64,000 nt of DNA from Flavobacterium sp. YJ01 (GTDB lineage: Bacteria > Bacteroidota > Bacteroidia > Flavobacteriales > Flavobacteriaceae), in the NCBI RefSeq assembly GCF_029320955.1, contig NZ_CP119757.1, positions 558,001 through 622,000 on the forward strand. Reading direction: 5' to 3'. Positions 19,091-27,038 of this stretch are shown in pieces; within the stretch, counting starts at the first letter, position 1, and the number at the start of each line of letters is the position of its first letter. The notes beneath the pieces are model-generated. The model did no database searches and was not told the DNA's origin. It saw only the letters and a list, made by a program, of their open reading frames with translations. The translations under genes and the position numbers were made by a program.

Positions 19091-19338
19091 TTTAATCTCG
19101 CAAAGTTGCGAAGGCGCAAAGTTTCTCCCATTTTTGTCATTTCGACGAAAGGAGAAATCTCCACGAGAAGCTCGACAAAGATTAGTTTATTGTTGCGGAG
19201 TTACTTGCGGAGATTTCTCCTTTCGTCGAAATGACAAATAGTACGCTTTATTTATACTTATACTTTGCGGGGCTTCGACTTCGCTCAGCCTGACAAAAGC
19301 ATAAAAACTTTGCGCCTTCGCAACTTTGCGAGATTAAA
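19091..19338. repeat. nested perfect inverted repeat (34 bp outer, 30 bp inner)
   Basis: Most of the 474-base gene-free stretch 18974-19447. The outer arms 19091-19124 (starting TTTAATCTCGCAAAGTTGCG) and 19305-19338 are perfect complements over 34 bp. Inside, 19133-19162 (starting TTTGTCATTTCGACGAAAGG) and 19209-19238 are perfect complements over 30 bp. A copy of the 32-nt dispersed repeat (19270-19301) sits between the inner and outer right arms. The inner pair is related to 62305-62406. Confidence 0.92.
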
Positions 19339-19370
19339 TCTTTACAATACTTTGACGAAAATCTTTGCGT

Positions 19371-19402
19371 GGGCTTCGACTTCGCTCAGCCTGACAAAAG
19401 CA
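19371..19402. repeat. 32-nt dispersed direct repeat, copy 3
   Basis: Identical over 32 bases to 15451-15482 and 19270-19301. It lies between the nested palindrome and the aguA stop, and is followed by more copies of the word ACTTTG. Confidence 0.9.
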
Positions 19403-19447
19403 CAAAAACTTTGCAACTTTGTACCTTTGTCTCTTTGCTCCTATTTA

Positions 19448-20488
19448 TTAAGCCGGAATCTGTTGGCTCAAACAATGCAAAGTTCCGAATCCCCAAATGA
19501 AATCAATACAGCTGATTCCGATTACTTCTCTGTCAGGGAAACATTCTGACAATATATTTAAAGCTACACGATCGTTACTATCATTAAATGTCGGCACTAA
19601 AACGCAATTATTCAAAATCAAGAAATTAGCATAACTTGCTGGCAATCTTAAATCTTCAAAATCAACTCGTTTTGGCATTGGAAGCGCAACAATAACAGGA
19701 GATTTTCCGTTCTCTAATTTTGCATTTTGAAGACGTTTCAAATTATCCTGCAATGGCTTATAGTTTGAATCGTTTTTATCTGTTTCTACAATTGTTACAA
19801 TTGTATCTTCATTTACAAATCGGCATAAATCGTCGATGTGTCCGTGAGTATCATCACCTTCTATTCCATCGCCCAACCAAATTACGTTGGTTACGCCAAG
19901 ATATTCTTTAAAAACTGCTTCGTAATCTTCTTTTGTAAAACCTTCGTTACGAACCTGAATTGTTGGGTGCATCAAACATTCTTCAGAAGTTAACAAAGTT
20001 CCTTTTCCGTTTACGTCGATTGCGCCACCTTCTACAATTACTGGTTTTCCTTTATATACAACTTGCGTTAAAGGAACATCAATAAAATCAGCAACTTTAC
20101 CTGGAACAAATTTATCTAACTGATAGTTTTTATATTTCGCCCAACCATTAAAATTAAAGTTTAAAGCTTCTCTTTTCGAACCATTTTTCACAATAATCGG
20201 TCCTGAGTCACGCATCCAGCTTCTATTGGTTTTATGAATGATATATGAAACGTTTTTCACGTTAACACGTGCTCTTTCTAGCATATCAGCAACTTTTTCT
20301 TTTAGCTTTTCATCTGCTACAACCAAAAAAACAGTTTCAAAAGTGGCTACCTTTTTAATAAATTCTATAAAAGCCCATTGAACAGCTTCATATTTTCCTG
20401 GCCAATCGTTACCATTATGCGGAAAACACAAAACAATTCCTTGTTGTTTTTCCCATTCTGCTGGAAACCTTCTATTATTTGTTGACAT
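19448..20488 (-). CDS. aguA: agmatine deiminase
   Basis: This enzyme hydrolyses agmatine to N-carbamoylputrescine and ammonia. The 346-residue guanidino-modifying-enzyme fold shows NRSWMRDSGP, IVEGGAIDVNGKGTLLTSEE, GDDTHGHIDDLCRFV with the catalytic acids and histidine, and the nucleophile Cys339 in GFGTLHCLSQQ near the C-terminus. The next enzyme, AguB, is encoded about 3.4 kb away on the same strand, with two envelope genes between them on the other strand. A TATCTTTG -7 element is at 20513-20520 (minus) but no clear -33 is visible. Confidence 0.95.
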   Translation of the reverse strand: MSTNNRRFPAEWEKQQGIVLCFPHNGNDWPGKYEAVQWAFIEFIKKVATFETVFLVVADEKLKEKVADMLERARVNVKNVSYIIHKTNRSWMRDSGPIIVKNGSKREALNFNFNGWAKYKNYQLDKFVPGKVADFIDVPLTQVVYKGKPVIVEGGAIDVNGKGTLLTSEECLMHPTIQVRNEGFTKEDYEAVFKEYLGVTNVIWLGDGIEGDDTHGHIDDLCRFVNEDTIVTIVETDKNDSNYKPLQDNLKRLQNAKLENGKSPVIVALPMPKRVDFEDLRLPASYANFLILNNCVLVPTFNDSNDRVALNILSECFPDREVIGISCIDFIWGFGTLHCLSQQIPA

Positions 20489-20675
20489 AAATACGTTCTA
20501 ATTTAGAAAGTGCAAAGATAAGCATTCGTTAGGATTATAAAACATTTGATTGAAATTCATGTGTTATTTCACAAAAAATATCCTGCAAAATTTAAGTTAA
20601 AGATTATATAATACATTCTTAATATTTAACAGAAACCACAGAATTACTTTTGCACTCGAAACTAAAAACTAACAC

Positions 20676-22187
20676 ATGAAAAAATTATCGATCTCATTAC
20701 TAGCTGCCCTTTTGATTTTGGCAAGCTGTAATAATGATGACAACAGCAACGAACAAGAAGTAGTTGTAAACGAAAACCCAGCAACTTTTAAAGAAATTGG
20801 ATCTATTACAATTGGCGGAGAAGCGGCTGCAGAAATCTCTGCATATTGCGAAAAAACAAAAAGATTATTTACAGTAAACAACAGCGGTGTTAACCAAATT
20901 GATGTTATTGATATTACAGATCCAACAAAACCAGCAAAAATTGGAAAAATCGAATTAGCTTCTTACGAGGGTGCTGCAAATAGTGTTTCTGTTTTTGACG
21001 GAAAACTTGCTGTTGCTTTAGAATCTACTGCAAACAAACAAGCAAATGGAAAAGTTGTTATTTTCAACACTTCAGATTACAGCTTAATCAAACAAGTAAC
21101 CGTTGGAGCTTTACCAGATATGGTTACTTTTTCTCCAGACGGAAAATATATTATGACGGCTAACGAAGGCGAGCCAAATACAGATTATTCGCAAGATCCA
21201 AACGGAACTATTTCTATTATTGAAACGAGCACTTATACTGTAACAACTTTAGATTTCAGTTCATTTGCAAGTCAAGCTACTGCTTTATCAAAAGACGGAT
21301 TCAGAATTTCTAAATTCGCTAAGAGTTTCGCTCAGGATATTGAACCAGAATATATTACAATTTCTGATGATTCAAAAACTGCTTGGGTTACTTTACAAGA
21401 AAACAATGGTGTTGCAAAAGTTGATTTGACTTCTAAAACCATTACTGCTATTTATCCTTTAGGTTTAAAAGATTACAATACGGCAGAAAACGCTATTGAT
21501 GTGAGCGATCTTGATGATAAAATTGCTTTCAATCCTTGGAAAGTAAAAGGATTATTCATGCCAGACGCAATCAGTCATTTTTCTGCTAACAATGTTCCTT
21601 ATTTTGTTACTGCAAACGAAGGTGATGCAAGAGAATATAACGCTTACACAGATATTAAGAGAATGAAAAGCGTAAAACTTGATGCTACGGCTTTCCCTGA
21701 TGCTAATTTAAAATTAGATGCTAATTTAGGAAGATTGAACCTTGTTACCGATATGGGCGATACCGACGGAGACGGAGATATAGATGAATTAGTAAGTTTT
21801 GGAGCAAGATCTTTTTCTATCTGGAACGGAAATACTGGAAAAATTGTTTACGACAGTAAAAATGATCTTGATAAAAAAGCTCATGAACTAGGACTTTATG
21901 ATGACAAAAGAAGCGATGATAAAGGTTCTGAGCCAGAAGCTGTATATGTAGCAAAAATGGGAAATCAAAACATTTTATTTGTTGGTTTGGAAAGATCTGA
22001 TGCTTTTTTAACTTATGATGTAACAAATCCAACTTCTCCTCAATTTTTACAAATTGTAAAAACTGGTGACGCTCCAGAAGGATTATTATTTATTCCAGCT
22101 TCAAAAAGCCCTACTAAAAGAAGTTTATTGGTTGTAAGCAGTGAAGGTGATGGAACAGTAAAAATTTACCAGCCAGATTTAAAATAA
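20676..22187 (+). CDS. choice-of-anchor-I beta-propeller lipoprotein
   Basis: The 503-residue precursor carries a lipoprotein signal with lipobox LASC at residues 15-18, followed by an acidic linker. The body has propeller-like repeats (TANEGEPNTDYSQDPNGTIS, VTANEGDAREYNAYTD, GSEPEAVYV, GDAPEGLLFIP) found in the secreted choice-of-anchor-I family, often misnamed alkaline phosphatase. It is probably anchored in the outer membrane or periplasm; its substrate is unknown. A TACTTTTG -7 element lies at 20645-20652. Confidence 0.82.
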   Translation: MKKLSISLLAALLILASCNNDDNSNEQEVVVNENPATFKEIGSITIGGEAAAEISAYCEKTKRLFTVNNSGVNQIDVIDITDPTKPAKIGKIELASYEGAANSVSVFDGKLAVALESTANKQANGKVVIFNTSDYSLIKQVTVGALPDMVTFSPDGKYIMTANEGEPNTDYSQDPNGTISIIETSTYTVTTLDFSSFASQATALSKDGFRISKFAKSFAQDIEPEYITISDDSKTAWVTLQENNGVAKVDLTSKTITAIYPLGLKDYNTAENAIDVSDLDDKIAFNPWKVKGLFMPDAISHFSANNVPYFVTANEGDAREYNAYTDIKRMKSVKLDATAFPDANLKLDANLGRLNLVTDMGDTDGDGDIDELVSFGARSFSIWNGNTGKIVYDSKNDLDKKAHELGLYDDKRSDDKGSEPEAVYVAKMGNQNILFVGLERSDAFLTYDVTNPTSPQFLQIVKTGDAPEGLLFIPASKSPTKRSLLVVSSEGDGTVKIYQPDLK

Positions 22188-22209
22188 TCATAAAATTATC
22201 CGAATTTTT

Positions 22210-22239
22210 AAAAGAGCAAAATATAAATTTTGCTCTTTT
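22210..22239 (+). terminator. intrinsic terminator of the propeller lipoprotein gene
   Basis: Perfect 13-bp stem AAAAGAGCAAAAT/ATTTTGCTCTTTT with a four-base loop and a T-run, 22 bases after the stop. Confidence 0.88.
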
Positions 22240-22319
22240 TTTTGCTTTTTATTGACACTTAATTAACTAATTTTCATAATTGTAAGCCAAAACATGGAAA
22301 TTATGTAATTGAATATACA

Positions 22320-22350
22320 ACACGTACTTGAAACGTGTAGCCTAATTTTG
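22320..22350 (+). promoter_or_regulatory. -7 element and palindromic site upstream of the OmpA-family gene
   Basis: TAATTTTG at 22343-22350 fits the -7 consensus. The perfect inverted repeat ACACGT-ACTTGAA-ACGTGT (22320-22338) sits just upstream, where the -33 element would be expected; no TTG lies at the normal distance. This may mean an activator- or repressor-controlled promoter. Confidence 0.4.
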
Positions 22351-22390
22351 CTCATGAGTTTAAAATAAAAACAATTTAATTTTTGATATC

Positions 22391-23650
22391 ATGAAAAAGA
22401 AATTAGTATCAGCCTCTTTATTATTACTATCCTTTGCCGCAGGTGCACAAAATATGGCTACCACATCTACAAAACCAAATGTAGATCAAGAATATAACAA
22501 ATGGTCTATTGAGCTAAATGGTGGTGTTAACAAACCAACTAGAGCAATGACACCAGGCTACACAACAGAATCAGCAAACTTTTTCCATGGAGATTTAGGT
22601 GTTAGATATATGTTTAATCCAAAATTTGGTTTGAAATTAGATGTTGGTTACGATCAATTTAAAGAGAAAAAGAATACTCCGGATTTTGAAAGCCGTTACG
22701 TAAGAGCGAGTTTACAAGGAGTTGTAAACGTTGGACGTGCTTTAAACTTTGAAACATGGACAAACACATTTGGTCTTTTAGCCCATGGTGGTTTTGGAGT
22801 TGCTCAAATTAGTACAGAAACTGGTTTTGGAGGTCAAGATTACATGGCTCACGGAATTGCTGGTTTAACAGGACAAATTAGATTAAGCAACAGAGTAGCA
22901 TTAACAGGAGATCTTACCGGAATTGTTAACGGAAGACAAAACTGGAACTTTGACGGAATGGGTAATACAACTACTGGTTCTTTTGATGGAGTTTTATTGA
23001 ATGCTTCTGTTGGTTTAACTTTCTACTTAGGAAAACAAACAAAACATGCTGACTGGGTTGGTGAAGAAGACAGAATTGGTGAATTGGAAAAAAGAGTAGA
23101 CTTAATCGAAACTGGTCTTATCGATTCAGACAAAGATGGAGTTGCTGATTTATACGATTTAGAACCAAATAGTATTGCTGGCGTTGCAGTAAATACAAAA
23201 GGACAATCTATTGATACTAACCAAAATGGTGTTCCAGATGAGTTAGAAAGCTATTTAGATAAAACTTACGAAAAGAAAGGCGCTGGAACAAATACAAACA
23301 ACACTGTTGAAGAATTAATTAACGGAGGTTATGTAAATGTTTATTTCGACTTTAATTCGTCTAAACCAACAAATGCTTCTTTATCTGGTGTTGATTTCTT
23401 AGTGAAATATTTAAAAAACAATCCAGGAAAATCTGCTGACATTATTGGTTACGCTGACGAAATCGGAAATACAAATTACAACACTGAATTATCTAGAAAA
23501 AGAGCTGAAGCTGTGAAAAAAGTAGCTGTAAATGCTGGAATTGATGCTTCAAGATTGAATGTTATTGCGAACGGAGAAGATACTTCTGTGAACAAAAATT
23601 CTAAAGAAGCACGTCAAATCGTGAGAAGAGTTACTTTCCAAGTAAAATAA
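22391..23650 (+). CDS. OmpA-family outer-membrane protein with calcium-binding type linker
   Basis: The 419-residue precursor has a signal peptide (ends SFAAGAQ near residue 20). An N-terminal barrel of about 200 residues is followed by a short coiled region (RIGELEKRVDLIETGL), then thrombospondin-type-3-like acidic repeats (DSDKDGVADLYDLEPNS, DTNQNGVPDELES) and a C-terminal OmpA peptidoglycan-binding domain (VYFDFNSSKPTNAS ... LSRKRAEAVKK). It should tie the outer membrane to peptidoglycan and is typically abundant. A good terminator follows. Confidence 0.93.
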   Translation: MKKKLVSASLLLLSFAAGAQNMATTSTKPNVDQEYNKWSIELNGGVNKPTRAMTPGYTTESANFFHGDLGVRYMFNPKFGLKLDVGYDQFKEKKNTPDFESRYVRASLQGVVNVGRALNFETWTNTFGLLAHGGFGVAQISTETGFGGQDYMAHGIAGLTGQIRLSNRVALTGDLTGIVNGRQNWNFDGMGNTTTGSFDGVLLNASVGLTFYLGKQTKHADWVGEEDRIGELEKRVDLIETGLIDSDKDGVADLYDLEPNSIAGVAVNTKGQSIDTNQNGVPDELESYLDKTYEKKGAGTNTNNTVEELINGGYVNVYFDFNSSKPTNASLSGVDFLVKYLKNNPGKSADIIGYADEIGNTNYNTELSRKRAEAVKKVAVNAGIDASRLNVIANGEDTSVNKNSKEARQIVRRVTFQVK

Positions 23651-23670
23651 TCTTAGTCTATATATATATT

Positions 23671-23703
23671 AAAAGGTGGTTTCGATATTTGAAACCACCT
23701 TTT
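23671..23703 (+). terminator. intrinsic terminator of the OmpA-family gene
   Basis: Perfect 13-bp stem AAAAGGTGGTTTC/GAAACCACCTTTT with a seven-base loop and T-tail. Confidence 0.9.
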
Positions 23704-23723
23704 TGCTATAAAAAATACTCATA

Positions 23724-23879
23724 GAGCTTCGGAGAAGCGAAATGGTTATAGAACTTCAATAATACAAATGGGAAAAGCTCTAGCGGAGCGACATATTATA
23801 TTCTAAAATGTGTCGCTCCGCTGGAGCTTTATATCGTAAACATTTATTTTTTCTATAAATATTTCGCTTCTCCGAAGCT
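23724..23879. repeat. nested inverted repeat of two distinct arm pairs
   Basis: Outer arms AGCTTCGGAGAAGCGAAAT (23724-23742) and ATTTCGCTTCTCCGAAGCT (23861-23879) are perfect complements over 19 bp. Inner arms near 23774-23793 (AAAGCTCTAGCGGAGCGACA) and 23811-23830 (TGTCGCTCCGCTGGAGCTTT) match at all but one position. It lies between the terminators of the convergent ompA-like and aguB genes. Confidence 0.88.
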
Positions 23880-23884
23880 TACAA

Positions 23885-23918
23885 AAAAAAGGACAAAATA
23901 TACATTTTGTCCTTTTTT
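23885..23918 (-). terminator. intrinsic terminator of aguB
   Basis: Perfect 15-bp stem AAAAAAGGACAAAAT/ATTTTGTCCTTTTTT, loop of four bases, 19 bases past the aguB stop. Confidence 0.88.
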
Positions 23919-23937
23919 ACATTTGAGATAAATCTAA

Positions 23938-24828
23938 TTATTTATCGATTGCTCTTTTTACGATATCACCAAAAGCATCAATTCTTCTGTCTCTGAAGAA
24001 TGGCCAGTTTTGACGAACATTTTCCTGTAAATCTAAATCAACCTCAGCAATTAAGATTTCTTCTTTATCGTGTGAAGCTTGCGCTAAAATCTCACCTTGT
24101 GGTCCAGCAATGAAAGAAGCTCCCCAGAATTGAATTCCCTCTGTTCCTTCAATATATTTTTCTAATCCAATTCGGTTTGCGGCTGCAACGAAAACGCCAT
24201 TTGCAACAGCATGACCTTTCATTACATTCATCCAAGCGCCGTACTGATTTTCTCCGTATTGCTCTTTTTCTTTCGGATGCCATCCAATTGCTGTTGGGTA
24301 GAATAAAACTTCAGCACCTTTTAAAGCCGTAATACGAGCTGCTTCTGGATACCATTGATCCCAGCAGATTAACGTTCCTACTGTTCCTTTTTTAGTTTCG
24401 ATTGCTTGAAAACCTAAATCTCCTGGAGTGAAATAGAATTTTTCATAGAAATGCGGATCGTCTGGAATGTGCATTTTACGATATAAACCAGCTTCTGTAC
24501 CATCTGTATCGATGATGTAAGCACTGTTATGATAGATTCCTGCCATTCTTTTTTCGAAGAAAGGAACAATAATTACTACTCCTAATTCTTTTGCCAATTC
24601 GCTGAAAGCAACAAAAGAAGTACTGTATAATGGTTCTGCTAATGCAAAATTATCTACATCTTCACTTTGGCAGAAATAATGACTACTATATAACTCAGGA
24701 AGTAAGATTACCTCTGCTCCTTGACTTGCAGCATCTCTTACCCAGCTGATACATTTTTTAAGATTATTTTCAGCGACATCATTCAGATTTAACTGAATTA
24801 CTGATATTTTATATTTTCTTTTCGGCAT
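23938..24828 (-). CDS. aguB: N-carbamoylputrescine amidohydrolase
   Basis: This nitrilase-fold enzyme converts N-carbamoylputrescine to putrescine, completing the agmatine route begun by AguA. The catalytic triad is visible as E45 (LLPELYSSHYF), K118 (YRKMHIPDDP) and C155 (TLICWDQWYPEAAR), the last motif being typical of AguB. The start is ATG 24828 (MPKRKYKISVIQ), giving 296 residues; the longer frame from 24849 would overlap the -7 promoter element at 24847-24854. No arginine decarboxylase gene is present here to supply agmatine. Confidence 0.95.
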   Translation of the reverse strand: MPKRKYKISVIQLNLNDVAENNLKKCISWVRDAASQGAEVILLPELYSSHYFCQSEDVDNFALAEPLYSTSFVAFSELAKELGVVIIVPFFEKRMAGIYHNSAYIIDTDGTEAGLYRKMHIPDDPHFYEKFYFTPGDLGFQAIETKKGTVGTLICWDQWYPEAARITALKGAEVLFYPTAIGWHPKEKEQYGENQYGAWMNVMKGHAVANGVFVAAANRIGLEKYIEGTEGIQFWGASFIAGPQGEILAQASHDKEEILIAEVDLDLQENVRQNWPFFRDRRIDAFGDIVKRAIDK

Positions 24829-24846
24829 GACATAAAATTTAGAGTG

Positions 24847-24877
24847 CAAAAATAATACTTTTTAAAGGAATGGCAAA
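24847..24877 (-). promoter_or_regulatory. Bacteroidota-type promoter of aguB
   Basis: On the minus strand TTTG (24877-24874), 19 bases, then TATTTTTG (24854-24847). The predicted transcript start is near 24840, so translation must start at 24828 and not at 24849. Confidence 0.72.
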
Positions 24878-25004
24878 GTCTATAACTTTTATATAACATG
24901 GAAGAAAACGACAATTTAAATCAGAAAGCCATTTCACATCCGTTTAAAATAAAACTTCTGCAAAATGGCTTATCAACCTAAAAAAATATCAACTAAACTA
25001 GTTG

Positions 25005-25418
25005 TTATTCGATTACTACTTTCTGAGTTACGAATTCAGTTTCTGATTTTTTGAATTTAATTTCGAAAGTTCCTTTTGTAGTTGCTTTGAATTTGTAAAC
25101 CGTCTTTTTTGGTTCTGGAACTTGCTGCGTGCAAACTCCTTCTTTTGGATATTTCGCCATTACTTGCAAACCTTTTACTTCTCCAATTGTTACTTCTGAG
25201 ATTTTATCAAATTCTCCACAAGCATTATCAACAACATAAGTTACATCGTAGCTTAATTCTTCATTTACTTTTCCTGTCGCTGGTCCTTTAATTTCGGTTG
25301 CCAAAGCTGCTTTTGATGTTGTAGCTGGCGTTGTTTCATCGTCATCGTTATTGCATGAAACAAATGCAATTGATAAAAATAATACTACCAAAACTGATTT
25401 TAATCTAAAACTTTTCAT
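25005..25418 (-). CDS. small putative lipoprotein
   Basis: The 137-residue precursor has a lipobox-like VSC (Cys22) after a hydrophobic stretch LVVLFLSIAF, followed by the NNDDDE acidic linker common on Bacteroidota surface lipoproteins. The mature part has an Ig-like strand pattern (GKVNEELSYDVTYVVDNACG, YKFKATTKGTFEIKFKK) with two cysteines. No function can be assigned. It is transcribed alone upstream of aguB. Confidence 0.72.
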   Translation of the reverse strand: MKSFRLKSVLVVLFLSIAFVSCNNDDDETTPATTSKAALATEIKGPATGKVNEELSYDVTYVVDNACGEFDKISEVTIGEVKGLQVMAKYPKEGVCTQQVPEPKKTVYKFKATTKGTFEIKFKKSETEFVTQKVVIE

Positions 25419-25595
25419 ATAAAATAATAATTAATTGTTAATTACTATGAAGATGTGAGAAGATTGCTTTGGTTGCTTTAGTAAAATGTTAAAAATTTTC
25501 ATTAAAACATTAAACATTTGTAAATCAAATGCTTATTTATTAAAAAAAGATTAAAGGAATACGGTTATTTCTTATAAAAATGAATATTTCTTGAT

Positions 25596-25666
25596 TAGCC
25601 CCGATAGAAACGACATCCTTTTTATCCGCTTTTTTGCGGATGAAAAGATATAGTGGATAGCGGGAC
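25596..25666. other. conserved-looking structured intergenic element
   Basis: Part of the gene-free stretch 25419-25760. It reads TAGCCCCGATAGAAACGACATCC, then the hairpin ATCCGC-TTTTTT-GCGGAT, then AGTGGATAGCGGGACC; the CCCG and CGGG ends can pair around the hairpin. From memory, similar TAGCCCCGAT...GCGGGA strings occur in other flavobacterial spacers, so it may be a conserved RNA or repeat. I cannot verify this here. Confidence 0.5.
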
Positions 25667-25713
25667 CAAATGTTCTTTTGAAAACGATTCGTTCTGCTCC
25701 AAAAACAAAAAAA

Positions 25714-25735
25714 AACACCAGCGTTAACTGATGTT
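25714..25735 (-). terminator. intrinsic terminator of the DUF808 gene
   Basis: Minus-strand AACATCAG...CTGGTGTT stem with T-runs on both sides, 25 bases past the stop at 25761. Confidence 0.65.
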
Positions 25736-25760
25736 TTTTAAAATATATTTTGATTTTTTA

Positions 25761-26645
25761 TTAAGCTGTTTTCTTTTTGAAAATCTTTTTGAAGAGATTT
25801 ACAAAAAGTAAAACAATAAATCCGAGAACTAAACCAATTGTAAATTCTTTAATAATAGCAGGAATTTTAATTTCTTCTGATAAATGATGAAAATACGGAA
25901 TATAATGTACAAAGATTCCTCCTGCAACTAAAAGTAATGCAATTGTACCAATAACAGTTAAACCTTTTATTACTAACGGAAGCGCTTTTACTAATAAATT
26001 TCCAATAAATCTTGAAAGACTCTTTTCGCTTTTACTATGTTTTATAAGCTTAAAACCTGCTTCATCCATCCTAACGATAAGTGCCACAATTCCGTAAACT
26101 CCGATTGTTGCCACAAGCGCGATTATCGAAGTTACAATTATCTTCTGTATTAGTGGTTCTTCCATTACAGTACCTAATGCGATAATTACGATTTCGACTG
26201 ATAAAATGAAATCGGTTACAATTGCCGATTTTACTTTATCTTTTTCGATTAATAAAATCTGTTCTTCAGTCAAAACTTCATCGGTAATTCCTTCAGATTC
26301 TTCGTGATTGTGAGGAAAAATAAATTCGTAAATTTTTTCGGCTCCTTCGTATGCTAAAAAAAGTCCTCCTAAAACTAAAATTATTATAATAGCTATCGGA
26401 AAAAATGCACTTAATAAAAATGCTATTGGAAGAATAATAATTTTATTCAACAAAGAACCTTTGCTGATTGCCCATAAAACGGGAAGTTCTCTTGAAGAAG
26501 CAAATCCTGAAGCTTTTTCGGCATTTACAGCCAAATCATCGCCTAGAATTCCAGCTGTTTTTTTTGCAGCAACTTTACTCATTACTGCAACATCATCCAT
26601 AATTGCTGCGATATCATCTAACAGAGCGAAAAAACCTGAACCCAT
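25761..26645 (-). CDS. DUF808/YedI-family inner-membrane protein
   Basis: The 294-residue protein starts with the family hallmark MGSGFFALLDDIAAIMDDVAVMSKVAAKKTAGILGDDLAVN (residues 1-41), followed by several membrane helices with LAYEGAEKIYEFIFPH near residue 100 and a final pair of helices ending in Lys-rich KKIFKKKTA. YedI-type proteins are widespread but of unknown biochemical function. It is followed by its own terminator; a tiny membrane-protein gene lies just upstream. Confidence 0.88.
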   Translation of the reverse strand: MGSGFFALLDDIAAIMDDVAVMSKVAAKKTAGILGDDLAVNAEKASGFASSRELPVLWAISKGSLLNKIIILPIAFLLSAFFPIAIIIILVLGGLFLAYEGAEKIYEFIFPHNHEESEGITDEVLTEEQILLIEKDKVKSAIVTDFILSVEIVIIALGTVMEEPLIQKIIVTSIIALVATIGVYGIVALIVRMDEAGFKLIKHSKSEKSLSRFIGNLLVKALPLVIKGLTVIGTIALLLVAGGIFVHYIPYFHHLSEEIKIPAIIKEFTIGLVLGFIVLLFVNLFKKIFKKKTA

Positions 26646-26752
26646 TTTTTAAATTTATTTTTAGTGTTGCGAATCTAGACATTTTGAATTAATCTTCCCA
26701 ATAATATTGCATCAAAATTTATCTTTTTATTCGTAATTTTCTGAATTTGCTT

Positions 26753-26872
26753 TTAGCTACATTGACCTAGCAAAACCCAAAGAATAATAAAAACGATAAT
26801 AGTTCCGAAACAACCTCCTCCTAATTTTTTAGCGCCATAACCGGCTAAAAGTCCTCTAAAAATATTGTTCAT
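26753..26872 (-). CDS. 39-residue single-pass membrane protein
   Basis: ATG at 26872, stop TAA at 26753, a frame below usual length cut-offs. The product starts MNNIFRGLLAGYGAKKLGGG and ends with CFGTIIVFIILWVLLGQCS: an amphipathic glycine-rich start, then one hydrophobic helix. The glycine-rich motif directly before a clean membrane helix and the isolated position upstream of the DUF808 gene argue that it is real. I recall similar small flavobacterial proteins but cannot check. Function unknown. Confidence 0.6.
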   Translation of the reverse strand: MNNIFRGLLAGYGAKKLGGGCFGTIIVFIILWVLLGQCS

Positions 26873-26989
26873 GATTTTGTAATTTTAATTAATAATTTGC
26901 TGATTTTTATTTATTTAAAATTGTGTCTTTTTTGAAAATATTATGTTATATGAATTAGATTAAAAGTTTCAGAATTCACGGTAAAAAAA

Positions 26990-27013
26990 AACACCAGCCT
27001 TTCGACTGATGTT
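26990..27013 (-). terminator. intrinsic terminator of clpB
   Basis: Minus-strand AACATCAG-TCGAAAGG-CTGGTGTT followed by nine T residues, 26 bases past the clpB stop. The arm sequence is nearly the same as in the DUF808 terminator at 25714. Confidence 0.75.
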
Positions 27014-27038
27014 CTTCTCAGATTAACTTAAAAAAAAA

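Noticed and set aside
19091..19338. insertion sequence or MITE with terminal inverted repeats
   Set aside because: No transposase fragment and no clear target-site duplication is visible. Nested palindromes alone do not show transposition, so I list it as a repeat.
15451..19402. CRISPR-like array from the three 32-nt repeats
   Set aside because: The copies are too few and too far apart (about 3.8 kb, then 100 bases), without regular spacers or cas genes.
19265..19549. 94-residue plus-strand frame over the repeats
   Set aside because: It is a translation of the repeat words and overlaps the aguA C-terminus on the other strand.
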